From Actinomycetota bacterium (GTDB lineage: Bacteria > Actinomycetota > Acidimicrobiia > Acidimicrobiales > Ilumatobacteraceae): 5,321 nucleotides of DNA. The stretch is from the NCBI GenBank assembly GCA_009705435.1, contig WLTJ01000136.1:1-5321 (forward strand), in the 5' to 3' direction. The number at the start of each line of letters is the position of its first letter. Position 1 is the first letter of the stretch. Under the pieces are notes generated by a model, which saw only the letters and a list, made by a program, of their open reading frames with translations, was not told the origin of the DNA and searched no databases. Shown piece by piece: positions 1-4,824 of the stretch. Made by a program: the position numbers and the translations under genes.

Positions 1-969
1 GATGGTGTTGTCGTCGAGGCCTTGCTCGCTGAGATAAGACAAAAGACGACCGATCTGTGCATCGGTGTGTGTGACGAAGCCGGCGTACACCTCCATATAG
101 CGAGCAAACAACTTGCGCTCATTGGCTGACAGTGTGGACCATTGCGGAATCCACGATGGTCGCGGGGTGAGTTTGGTGTCGGGAGGGATGATGCCGAGTT
201 TAAGTTGGCGCTCAAAAGTTCTTTGTTGAAGTACTTCCCATCCTTCATCAAACTTTCCGGCATACGGTTCAAACCATTCACGCGTCACATGGTGCGGTGC
301 GTGAGCAGCCCCAGTTGCAAACCACAAAAAGAAAGGCTTATCGCGGGTCGCTTGTTGTTGATCGCGGATCATATTGATCGCTTGGTCAGCGAGATCTTCG
401 GTGAGGTGGTACGCGCCACCTTGCGAGGTATTTTTTGGGGGAATGATCGGCGTGTTGTCGCGCACTAACTCAGGTGACCAATGGTTGGTTTCGGCGCCTA
501 AGAATCCGTAGTAACGCTCGAAACCGAGACCCAGCGGCCAGCGATCAAAGGGTCCCGCCGATGAATATTCGGCTTGTGGCGTGAGATGCCATTTGCCGAC
601 TGCCATCGTGTTGTACCCGTTATCGCGCAAGATACGGGGCAAGGCGATTGCCGACTTCGGTAAGCGACCCGAATAGCCAGGAAGAGCAAATGGGGTTTCT
701 TGAGTTGCTCCAATGCCGACGGCATGATGATTTCGACCAGTGAATAATGCGGCACGGGTCGAGGAACAAATTGATGTCACATGAAAGCGGTTAAAGCGCA
801 CGCCGCGTTTTGCCAAAGCATCAATATTCGGGGTGTCAATCAACGAGCCGTAACATCCCAACTGTCCAAAACCGATATCGTCCAGCAAAATAGTCACCAT
901 ATTCGGAGCCCCGACGATGGGTTTTGGATATGGAACTGGCTGCGGTTCAATTTTCGGTACTGGGGGCAT
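1..969 (-). CDS. Arylsulfatase, N-terminal 323 residues (C-terminus outside window)
   Basis: Type I sulfatase, hydrolysing sulfate esters with a formylglycine made from a cysteine. The frame is open from ATG 967-969 to the left edge; a stop lies upstream at 1036-1038. Visible family features: metal-binding LLDDIGFG (D30, D31), the maturation site C68-S-S-T-R72 followed by LFTGRNHH, the conserved K126 and H128 in AVGKWH, and H223 in GAAHAPHH. The second metal Asp-Asn pair should lie in the missing part. The GRNHH variant is known from large bacterial arylsulfatases of roughly 750-790 residues, so over half the protein is probably missing. The N-terminus is a short proline-rich segment with no signal peptide, suggesting a cytosolic enzyme or non-Sec export. 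The +2 proline of the usual CxPxR motif is Ser here. Substrate cannot be told. It is divergent from the dehydrogenase gene. Family call is very secure. Confidence 0.95.
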   Translation of the reverse strand, partial: MPPVPKIEPQPVPYPKPIVGAPNMVTILLDDIGFGQLGCYGSLIDTPNIDALAKRGVRFNRFHVTSICSSTRAALFTGRNHHAVGIGATQETPFALPGYSGRLPKSAIALPRILRDNGYNTMAVGKWHLTPQAEYSSAGPFDRWPLGLGFERYYGFLGAETNHWSPELVRDNTPIIPPKNTSQGGAYHLTEDLADQAINMIRDQQQATRDKPFFLWFATGAAHAPHHVTREWFEPYAGKFDEGWEVLQQRTFERQLKLGIIPPDTKLTPRPSWIPQWSTLSANERKLFARYMEVYAGFVTHTDAQIGRLLSYLSEQGLDDNTI

Positions 970-975
970 TTCTTG

Positions 976-981
976 AGCGTA
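976..981 (-). promoter_or_regulatory. Putative -10 box of the sulfatase gene
   Basis: Read on the minus strand the hexamer is TACGCT, matching the actinobacterial TAnnnT -10 pattern. The 6-nt spacer to the ATG puts the expected transcription start at the start codon. The alternative ribosome site AGGTGG is about 24 nt from the ATG, too far to be useful. No clear -35 supports it. Confidence 0.35.
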
Positions 982-1021
982 ATCGTTTGATCCACCTAGG
1001 GGCGAAAGTAAGTAAGTGGTA

Positions 1022-1027
1022 TAGCGT
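1022..1027 (+). promoter_or_regulatory. Putative -10 box of the dehydrogenase gene
   Basis: TAGCGT (or the overlapping TATAGC at 1020) fits the loose TAnnnT pattern and would start a transcript only a few nucleotides before ATG 1038. No matching -35 hexamer is seen, so this is weak support for the chosen start. Confidence 0.25.
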
Positions 1028-1037
1028 TTGCTCTGTT

Positions 1038-1961
1038 ATGCCAAGTGAGTCCGCCCCTCGAATCGCCCTAGCCCCCGACACAGCTCCAAGTTGGATGTTG
1101 GACGCGGTGATTGCTGGCGGTGGGGAAGTTGTGCCACCCGCGCAAGCCGAGGGATTGATCTGGGCGGCACCACGAAAGCCAGAGGCGCTTAAAGAAGTTC
1201 TGCATAATGCAAGTCAGATCAAATGGGTGCAGTTGCCATTTGCGGGCATTGAAAACTTCATGCATTTGATTGATGAGGAGCGCTTATGGACGTGTGCCAA
1301 AGGCGTGTACGCCGAGCCCGTTGCTGAAATGGCGCTGTCACTGATGTTGGCCGGTATGCGTGGTTTGAATTCTTACGCTCGTCGTGCGTCATGGTCGGGT
1401 CCGATCGGCAAGAACTTACATAATGCCAACGTGACGATTTTCGGCGGCGGTGGGATTGCGGAGTCTCTCGTGAGAATGTTGACTCCGTTTGACTGCCGTA
1501 TCACCGTTGTGCGAAATCGGGTCATGGACATGGTTGGGGTTGACGAGGTTCTCAGTAGCGAACACAGTACTGATGCACTGGCGGGGGCCGATGTGGTGGT
1601 GTTGGCTTTGGCTTTGACCCCCGAGACCGAGGGAATGATTGGTCGCGATGAACTGCAATCCATGAAAAGCGATGCGTGGTTAATCAATGTTGGGCGTGGC
1701 AAGCACATCGTCACTGATGACTTGGTGTGGGCCTTAGAGAACAAGATCATCGGTGGCGCAGGTCTTGATGTCACTGACCCTGAGCCATTGAGCGATGGTC
1801 ACCCTTTATGGACAATGGAAAATTGCATCATCACTCCGCATGTTGGTAACACGCCGGCAATGGCAGTTCCACTTTTGGGTGAGCGCATCACGACCAATGT
1901 TCGTCATTGGGCGCAAGGGCTTGATCTTCTTGGGCCGGTCTACATCGATCTCGGTTACTAG
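1038..1961 (+). CDS. D-isomer-specific 2-hydroxyacid dehydrogenase (GhrA-like, 307 aa)
   Basis: NAD(P)-dependent oxidoreductase that interconverts 2-oxoacids and D-2-hydroxyacids, such as glyoxylate or hydroxypyruvate with glycolate or D-glycerate. The Rossmann domain is clear: VTIFGGGGIAESL (G136, G138; third Gly replaced by A141), then the helix ADVVVLALALTPET, NVGRG with catalytic R220, GLDVTDPEPL with E249, and TPHVGNT with H268. The Arg-Glu-His triad is complete. At the end of the second Rossmann strand (ITVVRN) the position that holds Asp in NAD-specific members is R159, suggesting NADPH use. Length matches GhrA-type glyoxylate/hydroxypyruvate reductases of about 310 residues. I start at ATG 1038: the open frame reaches ATG 924, but that would overlap the sulfatase and add 38 residues unlike the family. 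No good Shine-Dalgarno is seen. The J-domain gene follows after 26 nt and is probably cotranscribed. Exact substrate is unknown. Confidence 0.93.
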   Translation: MPSESAPRIALAPDTAPSWMLDAVIAGGGEVVPPAQAEGLIWAAPRKPEALKEVLHNASQIKWVQLPFAGIENFMHLIDEERLWTCAKGVYAEPVAEMALSLMLAGMRGLNSYARRASWSGPIGKNLHNANVTIFGGGGIAESLVRMLTPFDCRITVVRNRVMDMVGVDEVLSSEHSTDALAGADVVVLALALTPETEGMIGRDELQSMKSDAWLINVGRGKHIVTDDLVWALENKIIGGAGLDVTDPEPLSDGHPLWTMENCIITPHVGNTPAMAVPLLGERITTNVRHWAQGLDLLGPVYIDLGY

Positions 1962-1987
1962 TAGAGAAAGCGCCAGTTGATTCCACG

Positions 1988-2581
1988 ATGTCGAATAATC
2001 ATTATCAATCTTTAGGCGTGACCCTGACTTCGTCACCGGAAGAAATTCGCTTTGCATATCGCAACCTGGCGCGGATTCATCATCCTGATAAGCATGAAGG
2101 TCGGACTTCGGCACAGATGCTGGCAATCAATGAAGCATGGCGAGTGCTGTCGGATCCTGTCTTGCGCTATCAATACGATGCGAGTTTGCGACTTCGTTTG
2201 GATGATGAGCGAGATGCCGCCACTGCGCAAACTCAAGAACGTCTTCGTTCAATCGTTGATGATGTCCGAGGTCAGAGGTTTACTCCAGCAAAGTTTCCAT
2301 GGCGCTTCGTCCTTGGCATCGTCGGGACTGCAACGGTGGCAATTTTGGTGCTTGGCGCCTTTAGTAATCCAGGCGAGGTCACGCCGATCGACAATGTCAT
2401 CAGGGTTGGTTCGTGCGTGAATGTTGATGATGTGCGCCTAGAAGCATGGGAAGTTGAGTGCGCTGGCGTGCATGACGGCGTGGTTGAGCAGATGGTGCCT
2501 TTTGATAGTGATTGCCCCTATGGGAGCGTGGCCTATCGTGACCGTCAGGGCATGGGGCAAGCCTGCGTCGTTCCAGCTTGA
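1988..2581 (+). CDS. Membrane-anchored J-domain protein with exported four-Cys domain
   Basis: Residues 1-65 are a J domain: HYQSLGVTLTSSPEEIRFAYR, the HPD motif at 32-34 and an AINEAWRVLSDPVLRYQYD end. J domains recruit Hsp70 (DnaK) and stimulate its ATPase. There is no Gly/Phe region, zinc-finger or client-binding domain, so this is not DnaJ itself. A charged linker (66-100) leads to one membrane helix (about 106-125) preceded by KFPWR, which predicts the J domain in the cytosol and the C-terminus outside. The outer part has four cysteines (143, 158, 176, 193) in the contexts GSCV, VECAGVHDGVVEQ, SDCPYG and QACVVP. This resembles the 'septum formation' type domain that actinobacterial membrane proteins carry; two disulfides are likely. 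Start ATG 1988 leaves the full J domain; the Shine-Dalgarno is poor. It lies 26 nt after the dehydrogenase gene. J-domain and topology are firm; the C-terminal family is inference. Confidence 0.9.
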   Translation: MSNNHYQSLGVTLTSSPEEIRFAYRNLARIHHPDKHEGRTSAQMLAINEAWRVLSDPVLRYQYDASLRLRLDDERDAATAQTQERLRSIVDDVRGQRFTPAKFPWRFVLGIVGTATVAILVLGAFSNPGEVTPIDNVIRVGSCVNVDDVRLEAWEVECAGVHDGVVEQMVPFDSDCPYGSVAYRDRQGMGQACVVPA

Positions 2582-2618
2582 GGTCAATTCAGGAGGTGGC
2601 GCTCCGGCAAGCGAGTGC

Positions 2619-2624
2619 TACAGT
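2619..2624 (+). promoter_or_regulatory. Putative -10 box of the tRNA-Val gene
   Basis: TACAGT fits the TAnnnT -10 pattern and would start transcription near 2631, a few bases before the mature tRNA 5' end at 2637. An overlapping TAAATT (2624-2629) is an alternative. No convincing -35 was found; read-through from the J-domain gene is also possible. Confidence 0.35.
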
Positions 2625-2636
2625 AAATTTTCGCTG

Positions 2637-2710
2637 GGGCGATTAGCTCAGTCGGCTAGAGCGCCACGTTCACACCGTGGAGGTCGTGGGTTCAAGCCCC
2701 GCATCGCCCA
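2637..2710 (+). tRNA. tRNA-Val (anticodon CAC)
   Basis: Full cloverleaf of 74 nt. Acceptor GGGCGAT (2637-2643) pairs with ATCGCCC (2703-2709), with A2710 as discriminator. The D stem is GCTC (2646-2649) with GAGC (2659-2662). The anticodon stem CCACG (2664-2668) pairs with CGTGG (2676-2680) around the loop TTCACAC, giving anticodon CAC at 2671-2673, which reads GTG valine codons. The T stem GTGGG (2686-2690) pairs with CCCGC (2698-2702) around TTCAAGC, with one U-G pair. The 3' CCA is not encoded (CCC follows A2710), so it must be added by the CCA-adding enzyme. An intrinsic terminator starts 6 nt downstream. No integrase or partial tRNA copy is nearby. Confidence 0.97.
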
Positions 2711-2716
2711 CCCAGT

Positions 2717-2749
2717 AAGACCCGGTCGCCGAGTGCGGTCGGGTCTTTT
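2717..2749 (+). terminator. Rho-independent terminator after tRNA-Val
   Basis: AAGACCCG (2717-2724) pairs with CGGGTCTT (2740-2747). The stem continues inward through two G-U pairs and three G-C pairs (2725-2729 with 2735-2739) to a 5-nt loop, 13 bp in all, and a T run occupies 2746-2749. It ends the tRNA transcript, and any read-through from the dehydrogenase/J-domain pair, before the DUF3499-like gene. Confidence 0.87.
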
Positions 2750-2779
2750 GTATTCCCACGGTTCGGGCGTGTCACAGAG

Positions 2780-2785
2780 TACTTT
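2780..2785 (+). promoter_or_regulatory. Putative -10 box of the DUF3499-like gene (leaderless start)
   Basis: TACTTT lies exactly 6 nt before the GTG start at 2792, so the expected transcription start coincides with the start codon. There is no Shine-Dalgarno in the short space after the terminator, which favours a leaderless mRNA. No strong -35 is visible. Confidence 0.45.
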
Positions 2786-2791
2786 GTTGGG

Positions 2792-3493
2792 GTGCGGCGT
2801 TTATGCGAGAAGCCTGGTTGTGGTCAACCCGTGGCTGTCATCTATGGACTTGCTCCAAGTGGGACTGAACCGATGATGTGGATCGATTCATGGTCTCCAG
2901 AACGCATTCGTGATGTGACGCCCCCTGGAGCACGCGGGGTGCTGTGTGTTCGACACGGCGAAATGGTTTCAGCGCCGCGGGGGTGGGTTCTTGAAGATCG
3001 ACGTGAGGCAATCCCAAGATTGTTTAAGCCACGACAACGTGGCAACTTGGTCGCCGTGCCCGACTCCACTGCCGACAATGTGGCGCGGCCTAAGCGTGAC
3101 AATACGGGCGCCCTCAAGAGATCTCATACTCGCGATATTCCTCGCCCGCAGTTGTTTGTTGATCTTCTAGGAAAAGACGAACCTGTCGCCGTTGAAACGG
3201 TGGCTGTTGTCGTTGAAAAAACTCCTGTCGTCCCCGTCGTTGAGCCGAGTCCCGTTGTCGTTGAGCCAACTGCTGTGGAGCCAACAGCCGTGGAGCCAGA
3301 TGACTCCACAGAAATTTTGATACGTCAAGACGATTCACATCGTGGGACATCAACATTTGATCCCGATGAAGATTTTGCTGAGGTGCGCGAGCCGACGGGC
3401 TCGATGTTGCGCGACGCTTTTCGCCCACGTTTTGATGATCGACGTGATCCCACCAGCGAATTATTTCGTTCAACGCAATCATCAGAAGAATAG
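2792..3493 (+). CDS. DUF3499-like zinc-site protein with long acidic V/E/P-rich tail
   Basis: The N-terminal 70 residues look like the actinobacterial DUF3499 family: RRLCEKPGCGQPVAVIYG, a middle segment, then VLCVRHGEMVSAPRGW. The pairs C5-x4-C10 and C52-x2-H55 could bind one zinc. The family function is unknown to me. GTG 2792 is chosen because the next in-frame Met would remove C5 and C10. The rest (about 75-233) is low-complexity and probably disordered: a basic stretch (LFKPRQR, RPKRD, LKRSHTRD), the short motif PRPQLFVDLLGK, a V/E/P tract (about 131-170) with the repeated PTAVE, then a charged end with SMLRDAFRPRFDDRRDP. Most DUF3499 proteins I know are shorter, so this tail is unusual. 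The two islands PRPQLFVDLLGK and SMLRDAFRPRF could be docking motifs. It is probably cotranscribed with the SRPBCC gene 12 nt downstream. Coding status is secure; the family call is by eye. Confidence 0.85.
   Translation: MRRLCEKPGCGQPVAVIYGLAPSGTEPMMWIDSWSPERIRDVTPPGARGVLCVRHGEMVSAPRGWVLEDRREAIPRLFKPRQRGNLVAVPDSTADNVARPKRDNTGALKRSHTRDIPRPQLFVDLLGKDEPVAVETVAVVVEKTPVVPVVEPSPVVVEPTAVEPTAVEPDDSTEILIRQDDSHRGTSTFDPDEDFAEVREPTGSMLRDAFRPRFDDRRDPTSELFRSTQSSEE
3263..3292 (+). repeat. Two imperfect 15-bp in-frame tandem repeats
   Basis: The units start GAGCCAACTGCTGTG (3263-3277) and GAGCCAACAGCCGTG (3278-3292), with a third partial GAGCCAGA (3293-3300) and a diverged upstream GAGCC unit. They encode EPTAV repeats in the tail of the DUF3499-like protein. 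The in-frame 15-bp period suggests slippage-driven growth of a flexible linker. Confidence 0.7.
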
Positions 3494-3505
3494 AAGTTTT
3501 TCATC

Positions 3506-3955
3506 ATGGATGTTCGCGTTGATATTGACATTCCTTGTGGGCCGTCAGCGATCTATCCATTTGTCTGTGATTTAGTCCAGTATCCGCAATGGATGGGATT
3601 AGTTCATTCTGCGGTACTTGATCCGACGACCACGGGACCCACGGCATGGATTGTCGAACTTCGCGGCAAGATTGGACCCTTCGCCCGCTCAAAAAGGTTG
3701 AGGATGCAACAGGTTGTTGCTGACTCGCCACATCATGTGCGCTTTGAGCGCAACGAAGATGATGGACAGCAGCATGGCCAGTGGGTACTTGAGGTCAAGA
3801 TCGCCGATCTAAGCACCGATATGATGCCAAAGTCATCGCTCAAGATGACCTTGCATTACGGCGGAAGATTGTTCAGTAGCGTTGTTGAAAGAGCGCTTCA
3901 GGATGAGATTGAAATGAGTAAAAAGCGGTTACTTCATCTCGTTATGTCTGCGTAG
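3506..3955 (+). CDS. SRPBCC/START-like (polyketide cyclase/dehydrase-type) protein, 149 aa
   Basis: Small helix-grip-fold protein that should bind a hydrophobic ligand in a central cavity. The pattern is typical: an N-terminal strand MDVRVDIDIPCGPSAIYPFV, the signature CDLVQYPQWMGLVHSAV (21-37), a strand WIVELRGKIGPFARSKRLRM (48-67), alternating strands to about 120, and a long C-terminal amphipathic helix RALQDEIEMSKKRLLHLV (129-146). The segment GKIGPFARSKRLRM is common in actinobacterial SRPBCC proteins. No signal peptide or membrane helix, so cytosolic. Length matches single-domain members. No catalytic residue can be named and the ligand is unknown. ATG 3506 lies 12 nt after the DUF3499-like stop, with a weak AGAAG at 3492-3496 that overlaps that stop. 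The 3' end overlaps the ABC ATPase gene by 14 bp, tail to tail. Confidence 0.92.
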   Translation: MDVRVDIDIPCGPSAIYPFVCDLVQYPQWMGLVHSAVLDPTTTGPTAWIVELRGKIGPFARSKRLRMQQVVADSPHHVRFERNEDDGQQHGQWVLEVKIADLSTDMMPKSSLKMTLHYGGRLFSSVVERALQDEIEMSKKRLLHLVMSA

Positions 3956-4733
3956 CCCACGCAGAGAATCGCTGATCGGCTCGACGCACGAGTTCAAGTT
4001 TCATCTCAAAACATTCCGAGAGGTTGGCAGCGGTGAAACTTTCTTCCATGGAGCCTGCTGTCATCACGGATCCATTTTTGAGAAAGAGAACATGGGTCAT
4101 GCCGCGCGGTATTTCATCAACGTGATGAGTCACTAATACAAGCGGTGGGGATGACGCATCACAGGCAAGATTCTGTAAGACCATCACAAGTTGCTCGCGC
4201 CCTGCGAGGTCAAGACGCGCACTGGGCTCATCTAACAAAACGATGCCTGGTTCATTCATCAGCGAACGTGCCAAGAGAACACGCTGCTGTTCGCCCGATG
4301 ACAAAGTTCCGAAATGGCGATCCCATAGCCCGCCAACATTCATTTGGTCAAGGCACTTTTGAGCCTGCTCACGATCACTCGAGTCATAGTCATGCCACCA
4401 AGTTTCGAGGGCGGCGTTTTTGGCCGTCATCACTACATCTCGAGCACTGAGGGCGGGACGTAGTTCGCTGGCAAATGAGGCCGAGACATACCCGATCCGT
4501 TGGCGCAGGGTCCGCACATCTGTCGTGCCCAGGGTTTCGCCGAGAACCGAGACAACCCCGGCTGTGGGGTGCTCGTACAAGGCAGCGATCCGCACTAAGG
4601 ATGTTTTGCCGCTTCCGTTGGCCCCGACAATGAGCCAGCGTTGATCTGACTCGACGTGCAGGTTGACCTGATCCAAGATGTTTCGCCCGTCGCGGTTAAA
4701 AGTGATGTTGTCAAGGGCGAGAGCACAGACCAT
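3942..4733 (-). CDS. Solitary ABC ATPase, ModF/YlmA-like (COG1119 type)
   Basis: ATP-binding cassette protein of 263 residues. Motifs: Walker A GANGSGKTS (37-45), signature LSSGEQQRVLLARSL (144-158), Walker B IVLLDEP (164-170), D-loop SARLD (171-175), H-loop VTHH (H203). The Q-loop reads RIGYVSASFASEL, so the Gln that normally follows GYVS is A85; the same VSA pattern is, as I recall it, usual in the ModF/YlmA group. ATP hydrolysis should still be possible, since the Walker B Glu and the His are present. No permease or binding protein adjoins, so it may be a partner of a distant permease or a soluble ATPase with another role; molybdate transport should not be assumed. The start at ATG 4731-4733 is the only one possible: an in-frame stop lies 6 nt upstream. 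Its mRNA would be antisense to the last 14 bp of the SRPBCC gene. The family is certain, the function is not. Confidence 0.93.
   Translation of the reverse strand: MVCALALDNITFNRDGRNILDQVNLHVESDQRWLIVGANGSGKTSLVRIAALYEHPTAGVVSVLGETLGTTDVRTLRQRIGYVSASFASELRPALSARDVVMTAKNAALETWWHDYDSSDREQAQKCLDQMNVGGLWDRHFGTLSSGEQQRVLLARSLMNEPGIVLLDEPSARLDLAGREQLVMVLQNLACDASSPPLVLVTHHVDEIPRGMTHVLFLKNGSVMTAGSMEESFTAANLSECFEMKLELVRRADQRFSAWATQT
3947..3965. terminator. Hairpin on the convergent gene junction, possible bidirectional terminator
   Basis: TCTGCGT (3947-3953) is a perfect inverted repeat of ACGCAGA (3959-3965) around the 5-nt loop AGCCC. It covers the SRPBCC stop codon and the last codons of the ABC ATPase. 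It is the only hairpin I found at this convergent junction. Neither side has a T run, so it is not a classic intrinsic terminator; it may instead stabilise both 3' ends or help a Rho-type or actinobacterial U-less stop. Confidence 0.4.
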
Positions 4734-4824
4734 GGCTCTTCAGACTAGAACAAACACAGCAAAAAGTGCCCAAGATTGGCTTCTGCTTTGCGTCAGGGGT
4801 CGTGCGAGGCGCGAGAGTAGGGGG
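4734..4824. promoter_or_regulatory. Divergent intergenic region between ABC ATPase and phosphotransferase
   Basis: These 91 nt separate two head-to-head genes if the phosphotransferase starts at GTG 4825. The region holds a possible -10 box for the ABC gene (4742-4747, minus strand) and a small dyad CCAAGATTGG (4770-4779) that could be an operator, though such short dyads arise by chance. No plus-strand -10/-35 pair was convincing. The whole region is also open in the phosphotransferase frame back to ATG 4732. Confidence 0.4.
4742..4747 (-). promoter_or_regulatory. Putative -10 box of the ABC ATPase gene
   Basis: On the minus strand the hexamer is TAGTCT, 8 nt before the ATG. This gives a leader of at most one or two nucleotides. 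The intervening GAAGAGCC could act as a weak ribosome site instead if transcription starts further upstream. Confidence 0.3.

Larger units (their letters stand above)
970..1037. promoter_or_regulatory. Divergent promoter region between sulfatase and dehydrogenase
   Basis: This 68-nt gap lies between two head-to-head genes and must hold both promoters unless they start inside the opposite coding regions. On the minus strand TACGCT (976-981) lies exactly 6 nt before the sulfatase ATG, fitting a -10 box of a leaderless transcript. On the plus strand a TATAGCGT stretch (1020-1027) lies 10-12 nt before the dehydrogenase ATG and could be its -10. No good -35 box is seen for either. Confidence 0.4.

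Noticed and set aside
142..468. Plus-strand open frame of 108 codons starting at 142
   Set aside because: It lies antisense to the well-supported sulfatase and its protein shows no family features.
498..755. Minus-strand open frame of 85 codons
   Set aside because: It overlaps the sulfatase on the same strand in another frame; the sulfatase frame carries the catalytic motifs.
1373..1774. Minus-strand open frame of 133 codons
   Set aside because: It is antisense to the Rossmann domain of the dehydrogenase and has low-complexity composition typical of a shadow frame.
2591..2596. Perfect AGGAGG Shine-Dalgarno-like sequence after the J-domain gene
   Set aside because: No start codon at a suitable distance leads to a credible frame: the GTG at 2596 directly abuts it and reaches a stop inside the tRNA after 16 codons.
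2637..2710. tRNA-Val as a possible attachment site for an integrated element
   Set aside because: No integrase and no second copy of the tRNA 3' end is seen in the window, and the flanking genes look like normal chromosomal genes.
2454..2876. Plus-strand open frame of 140 codons running through the tRNA and terminator
   Set aside because: It crosses the end of the J-domain gene, the whole tRNA and a strong terminator; no protein would be expected.
3124..3309. Minus-strand Ser/Thr/Gly-rich frame
   Set aside because: It is the antisense reading of the V/E/P repeat tract of the DUF3499-like gene; repetitive codons explain it.
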